From positions 1-64,000 of the forward strand of contig NZ_QOIM01000036.1 of NCBI RefSeq assembly GCF_003323735.1: 64,000 nt of DNA, written 5' to 3'. Below the pieces are notes generated by a model. The model saw only the letters and a program-made list of their open reading frames with translations. It searched no databases and had not been told where the DNA came from. The DNA comes from Streptomyces reniochalinae (GTDB taxonomy: Bacteria; Actinomycetota; Actinomycetes; Streptomycetales; Streptomycetaceae). Below are positions 60,666-64,000 of the stretch, in pieces; position 1 is the first letter of the stretch, and every line of letters starts with the position of its first letter. The translations under genes and the position numbers were made by a program.

Positions 60666-61245
60666 ATGACCACCGCGGACGACGTTCGCTCCATCGAGGC
60701 GGACGCCCTTCCGACGCGCTTCGCCCGTGGCTGGCACTGCCTGGGACTCGCGCGTGACTTCACCGATGGAAAGCCGCACACCGTCCGGGCGTTCGGGCGG
60801 AAACTGGTCGTCTGTGCCGCCTCGGACGGCACCCTCAACGTGCTCGACGCCTACTGCCGGCACATGGGCGGCGCCCTGTCACGCGGCACAGTGGAGGGCG
60901 ACGACATCGCCTGCCCGTTCCACGCGTGGCGCTGGGGCGGAGACGGGCGCTGCACCCGCGTTCCGCACGCCCGGCGTGTACCGCTGCGCGCACGGACGGC
61001 GGCGTCCCACCGTGCGGCAGGACGGTCTGCTGTTCGTCTGGAACGAATCCGGAGGGCAAGCCGCCTCCCGAGGACGTGACCGCCCCCCCCGTATCGCGGG
61101 TGCGACGAGCGACGACTGGACGGATTGGTCCTGGTACTCCGTCGAGACCAAGGGGGCGAACTGCCGCGAGATCATCGACAACGTGGTGGACATGGCGCAC
61201 TTCTTCACGTGCACTACTCGTTCCCCACGTACTTCAAGAACATCT
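60666..61245 (+). pseudogene. Rieske oxygenase (KshA-like 3-ketosteroid 9-alpha-hydroxylase) remnant
   Basis: The gene starts well (ATG 60666 after GGAAGGGAAGG) with PTRFARGWHCLGLARDFTDG and the complete Rieske 2Fe-2S motif CRHMGG with CPFHAWRWGGDG. It then shifts frame several times: DGLLFVWNES, EGKPPPEDVTAPP, then REIIDNVVDMAHFF with iron-ligand region residues, then HYSFPTYFKNI. After about 61245 the similarity stops, so roughly half of a 380-aa oxygenase is left. The pieces match KshA, the steroid-ring hydroxylase component. Confidence 0.83.
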
Positions 61246-61432
61246 CGCCGGCACCGGGGCTGCCTCCGGCGAGGGCGGCGCGGGCACCGTCCGACGGCGG
61301 GCGCTTCGGCGACGCACGGACCGACGCCCCGCTCCTCGACCGGCTGGTGGCCGTCACCCCTGACCCCGCCAGGGAAGGGGCGCCGCCGCCCCGCGACGCC
61401 GTCGAACACCCGGCGCGGGAGCCGCAGGCGCC

Positions 61433-61918
61433 TCAGCCCCACACGCGCGACACCGCGCTCCCGCTCAACGTCTCCAGCTTCTTGGCCTGCGCGTCCGCCC
61501 GGTCGAGCAGGGCGGCGAGGGCGTCGCCGTCCAGGCCGGGCTCGCTGTCGGTGAGACCGGCCAGCGTCCGCCAGCAGGACATCTTGGCCTGTACGCCGAA
61601 GCGCATCGCCTCCAGCTCCAGCACGTCGCTGAGCGGCGAGCGGGACGTCAGGCTGCCGTTCAGCTTCAACCGTCCGGCCTTCTCGGCCAGCCACCCCGCC
61701 CGTACCCGGGACCGCCGGACGGGAACGCCCAGCCGCGCCATGATCCCGATGAGCGTCTCGCGGTCCTCGGCGACCTCACGGGCCAGGTCCTCCAGCGCGG
61801 AGCCCGCGGCCCGGCCCCTGTGGGTCTTCGCCGTGCGGCGCAGCAGCTCGGTGCCCGCGGTGGCCCCGGCGAGGTGGTCGTTGAGGTAGATACTCAGGAG
61901 CGTACGCGGTGACGGCAT
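61433..61918 (-). CDS. hypothetical helical protein, 161 aa
   Basis: A 161-aa all-helical protein without a signal peptide or membrane span, resembling a small ferritin-like four-helix bundle: SIYLNDHLAGATAGTELLRR, LEDLAREVAEDRETLIGIMA (an E-x-x-x-E-x-x-R-like pattern), LELEAMRFGVQAKMSCWRTL and LLDRADAQAKKLETL. This kind of protein is common in Streptomyces, but I know no function. ATG 61918 follows AGGAAGG. It is a single gene. Third-position GC is as in other genes, so it is clearly coding. Confidence 0.75.
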   Translation of the reverse strand: MPSPRTLLSIYLNDHLAGATAGTELLRRTAKTHRGRAAGSALEDLAREVAEDRETLIGIMARLGVPVRRSRVRAGWLAEKAGRLKLNGSLTSRSPLSDVLELEAMRFGVQAKMSCWRTLAGLTDSEPGLDGDALAALLDRADAQAKKLETLSGSAVSRVWG

Positions 61919-62209
61919 GGCACCTTCCTGGAGCTGACAGGACGCGGACGGGCGCCTCGGCCGGTGGCCGGTGGGCTATGGCAGGGGCCGCCGGCCATGG
62001 CCTCAGGCCCGTGGCCTGCGGTGAGGCACCGAGAGCTGACTTCCCCCGCGGCCCGAGCGCCATGTCCCCTCCCTCCGCGGTCACTCGACCGGTGGCCCCG
62101 CCGAGCGCGGCCCGGCAGGTGGCGGACACGGGCGCCACCGCGTGCGGCCCCGTGGAAGACACGGCAGAGGCAGACCGCGTGGCTCACCTCAGCGCCGTGC
62201 CGCGTGGGC
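61919..62209. other. intergenic region, no gene supported
   Basis: About 290 bases upstream of the hypothetical gene and downstream of the NanE operon. I see short GC dyads but no perfect terminator and no coding frame with a ribosome site. Confidence 0.4.
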
Positions 62210-62941
62210 TCACGTGAGAGCCGTCGCGAAGCGGGTGGCCAGCGCGGCGGGTGCGGTGATGGCCGTGCCGACGACGGCGGCCCAGGCTCCGGCGTCGAGG
62301 GCGGCACGCGCGTCCGCCGGTGTGCGCAGCCGCCCTTCGGCGCAGACGGGCACCCGCACGCGGGGCGCCAGCGCGCGGACCAGCTCCAGGTCGGGCCCGG
62401 AGGACTGCGGGCTGTCCGCGGTGTAACCGGACAGGGTGGTGGAGATCAGGTCGGCGCCGAGCGCGGCGGCTCGAAGGCCCTCGTCCAGCGTGGAGACGTC
62501 GGCCATGAAGAGCTTGCCCGCTTCGTGGACGGCGCGGACCGTCTCGGCGAGGGGGCGTCCGTCCGGGCGGGGGCGCGCGGTGGCGTCGACGGCGACCACG
62601 TCGGCACCGGCGCGTGCGATGGCCCGTGCGTGGCCGGCGGTCGGGGTGATGTAGACGCCGTCGGCGCCGTCCTTCCACAGGCCGATGAGGGGCAGGTCCA
62701 CGACGGCGCGGACGGCCTCGACGTCCTCGACGCCCTGGATGCGGACCCCCGCCACGGGGGCACCCGCGCAGACGGAGGCGGCGATCGCGGCGATGTGGGC
62801 GGGGGAGCGCAGCGGGTCTCCGGGCGGTGCCTGGCAGGAGACGATCAGCCGGCCGCGCACCCCCGCGAGCAGGGCGTCGGCGCGTGCGGTGGGCATCGTG
62901 GTGCGGCTCGGCGGTGCGCTGCCGGTCGCGGGCTCGCTCAT
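62210..62941 (-). CDS. nanE: N-acetylmannosamine-6-phosphate 2-epimerase
   Basis: A 243-aa TIM-barrel epimerase that converts N-acetylmannosamine-6-phosphate to N-acetylglucosamine-6-phosphate in sialic acid/ManNAc catabolism. Family motifs are LIVSCQAPPGDPLRS (near residue 32), GVRIQGVEDVEAV (near 66), LIGLWKDGADGVYITPT (near 85), ADVVAVDATARPRPDG (near 113) and VPVCAEGRLRTPADA (near 198). ATG 62941 has AAGGACG upstream and overlaps the stop of the kinase gene, so it is the second gene of a NanK-NanE operon. A transporter and sialate lyase are expected beyond the right edge. Confidence 0.92.
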   Translation of the reverse strand: MSEPATGSAPPSRTTMPTARADALLAGVRGRLIVSCQAPPGDPLRSPAHIAAIAASVCAGAPVAGVRIQGVEDVEAVRAVVDLPLIGLWKDGADGVYITPTAGHARAIARAGADVVAVDATARPRPDGRPLAETVRAVHEAGKLFMADVSTLDEGLRAAALGADLISTTLSGYTADSPQSSGPDLELVRALAPRVRVPVCAEGRLRTPADARAALDAGAWAAVVGTAITAPAALATRFATALT

Positions 62942-63960
62942 GGTGCGTCCTTTGTCGACGAGGGGGTGCGTGGGTGTGCGGTGCCGCCCGGGCCGGTCGC
63001 CCTGGCGGGCTCCTCCCGCAGGAGGGCGGCGGCGCCGACGACGGCCGCGCGGGGACCGAGGGCGGCCGGCACGGGACGGAGGCGGGAGGGACCCGGCAGC
63101 AGCTCGGCGGCGAATGCCTCGGTCAGCGGACGCCAGAACGGTGCGCCGACGGAGGCGACTCCGCCGCCGATCACCACCCGCTCGGGGTCGAGGGTGTTGA
63201 CCAGGCCCGCCAGCGCACGGCCCAGCGCGCCCGCCCCCTGAGCGAGTACTTCACGGGCCGTCGCGCTCTCCTCCTCGCCCTGACGGCTGCCGCCTTGCCC
63301 GCCACCTCCAGCCTGGGCACCCTCTGCCGCCTCTCCGGCCAGTGCCGCCACGTGCCGCAGGTCGACCGGGTGTGCGGCCCCGGTCCGTTCCGCGAAGCGG
63401 GCGGCGATGGCGGGTCCCGAGGCGATGGCCTCCAGGTGCCCTGAGCGTCCGCAGTTGCAGGGGCGTCCAGCGGCCTCGGGCACCGCGATGTGACCGAACT
63501 CGCCGGCCGTCCAGTGCTCACCGCGCAGCAGCCGGCCCCCGGTGACGATGCCGCCCCCGATGCCGGTGCCGACGCTGACGTAGAGCGCGGTCGTGCAGCC
63601 TGCGCCGGCGCCGTGTACCTGCTCGGCCAGGGCGAAGACGTTGGCGTCGTTGTCGGCCGCCACCGGCATGCCCAGTCGCGCCGCCAGCTCCTCGCCCAGC
63701 CGGGTGCCGGCCCAGCCGGGCAGCAGGTCGTTGGCGGAGACGACCGTGCCGTCGTCCCGGTTGACGACGCCTCCGGTGCCCACGCCGAGACCCGAAGCCC
63801 GTTCGTACCCGGGGAGTTCGCGGACGGCCTGGGCGATGGCGTCAAGGACGGCCACCGGGCCCTGCGCGGCCGGGGTGGGCCGGACGGCCGACGCCAGCAG
63901 CGTGCCGTCCTCCGCCACCAGCCCCACGGCGATCTTGGTGCCGCCGACGTCGGCGCCCAC
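62938..63960 (-). CDS. ROK family sugar kinase (N-acetylmannosamine kinase/glucokinase type)
   Basis: A ROK kinase of at least 340 aa. It has the phosphate-binding loop GADVGGTKIAVGLV at the N-terminus, GVGTGGVVNRDDGTV (near 58), the catalytic aspartate in AADNDANVFALAE (near 104), the ExGH motif AGEFGHI (near 152) and the zinc cysteines in CNCGRSGHLE. A glycine/glutamine-rich insertion (AQAGGGGQGGSRQGEE) near residue 220 is unusual. Coupled to NanE by an ATGA overlap, it is probably an N-acetylmannosamine kinase. The GTG at 63960 begins close to the conserved loop, but the frame stays open to the window edge, so the true start may lie outside. Confidence 0.88.
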   Translation of the reverse strand: MGADVGGTKIAVGLVAEDGTLLASAVRPTPAAQGPVAVLDAIAQAVRELPGYERASGLGVGTGGVVNRDDGTVVSANDLLPGWAGTRLGEELAARLGMPVAADNDANVFALAEQVHGAGAGCTTALYVSVGTGIGGGIVTGGRLLRGEHWTAGEFGHIAVPEAAGRPCNCGRSGHLEAIASGPAIAARFAERTGAAHPVDLRHVAALAGEAAEGAQAGGGGQGGSRQGEEESATAREVLAQGAGALGRALAGLVNTLDPERVVIGGGVASVGAPFWRPLTEAFAAELLPGPSRLRPVPAALGPRAAVVGAAALLREEPARATGPGGTAHPRTPSSTKDAP

Positions 63961-64000
63961 GCGTGTGCGCGCTTCCCAGGACGCTCTTACCCGGCCGGTC

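Noticed and set aside
1-64000. tRNA or rRNA genes, CRISPR arrays, insertion sequences, prophage genes
   Set aside because: No cloverleaf-like or rRNA sequence, no spaced repeat array, no transposase or integrase and no phage structural genes were recognised on either strand.

Overview
This 64 kb window comes from a high-GC actinomycete, almost certainly a Streptomyces or close relative. Third codon positions are nearly all G or C, GTG and TTG starts are common, operons are stitched together by 4-base ATGA/GTGA overlaps, and several families typical of the genus are present (secreted SLT lytic transglycosylase, LtrA and DUF7144 membrane proteins, many IclR and TetR regulators, NarL-type two-component systems). 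It looks like an accessory or chromosome-arm region: most of it is catabolic operons, one small specialised-metabolism cluster and a stretch of decayed genes.

Left part (0-22 kb): a partial SLT transglycosylase; an M24 peptidase; a YciO/YrdC-type protein; an Aquifex-type aconitase; a broken GH95 alpha-L-fucosidase; and an oxidative L-fucose operon (fuconate dehydratase, SDR, aldo/keto reductase, mutarotase, fuconolactonase) with a CATCNGATG-type operator. Next come a hydantoin/Asp-Glu racemase-family protein with an NCS1 permease, a flavin disulfide oxidoreductase, an aminoglycoside-phosphotransferase-like kinase, a CBS protein, and a three-subunit molybdenum aldehyde/xanthine dehydrogenase divergent from its TetR regulator over twin operators.

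Middle (22-46.5 kb): a carnitine/crotonobetaine-type operon (CaiD-like hydratase, ADP-forming CoA ligase, acyl-CoA dehydrogenase, betainyl-CoA-thioesterase-like protein) facing an IclR regulator; a divergent pair of acyl-CoA dehydrogenases with a KstR2-like operator; a PHP phosphoesterase; a serine hydrolase; a cupin-zinc ribbon protein; a two-component system divergent from an ABC exporter; a nitroreductase; and an oxidative uronate/aldarate operon (SSS symporter, keto-deoxyglucarate dehydratase, glucarate-dehydratase-like enolase, an unknown TIM-barrel-like protein) divergent from IclR and uronate dehydrogenase.

46.6-54.5 kb is the most striking part. A compact divergent cluster encodes 4-hydroxyphenylpyruvate dioxygenase, a UbiE-type methyltransferase and a geranylgeranyl reductase on one side. 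The other side encodes a second methyltransferase, a UbiA prenyltransferase, a GGPP-synthase-like prenyl synthase and a protein with the tocopherol-cyclase signature. Together these are the steps for a tocopherol/tocotrienol-like prenylated chromanol made from homogentisate, in a non-photosynthetic bacterium.

Right part (54.7-61.3 kb) is a gene graveyard. It holds fragments of an osmoprotectant permease, a CocE hydrolase, an amidase, an MFS transporter and a KshA-like Rieske oxygenase, plus two frameshifted small genes, interspersed with intact secreted and LtrA genes. The window closes with a hypothetical helical protein and a NanE-NanK amino-sugar operon running off the right edge.
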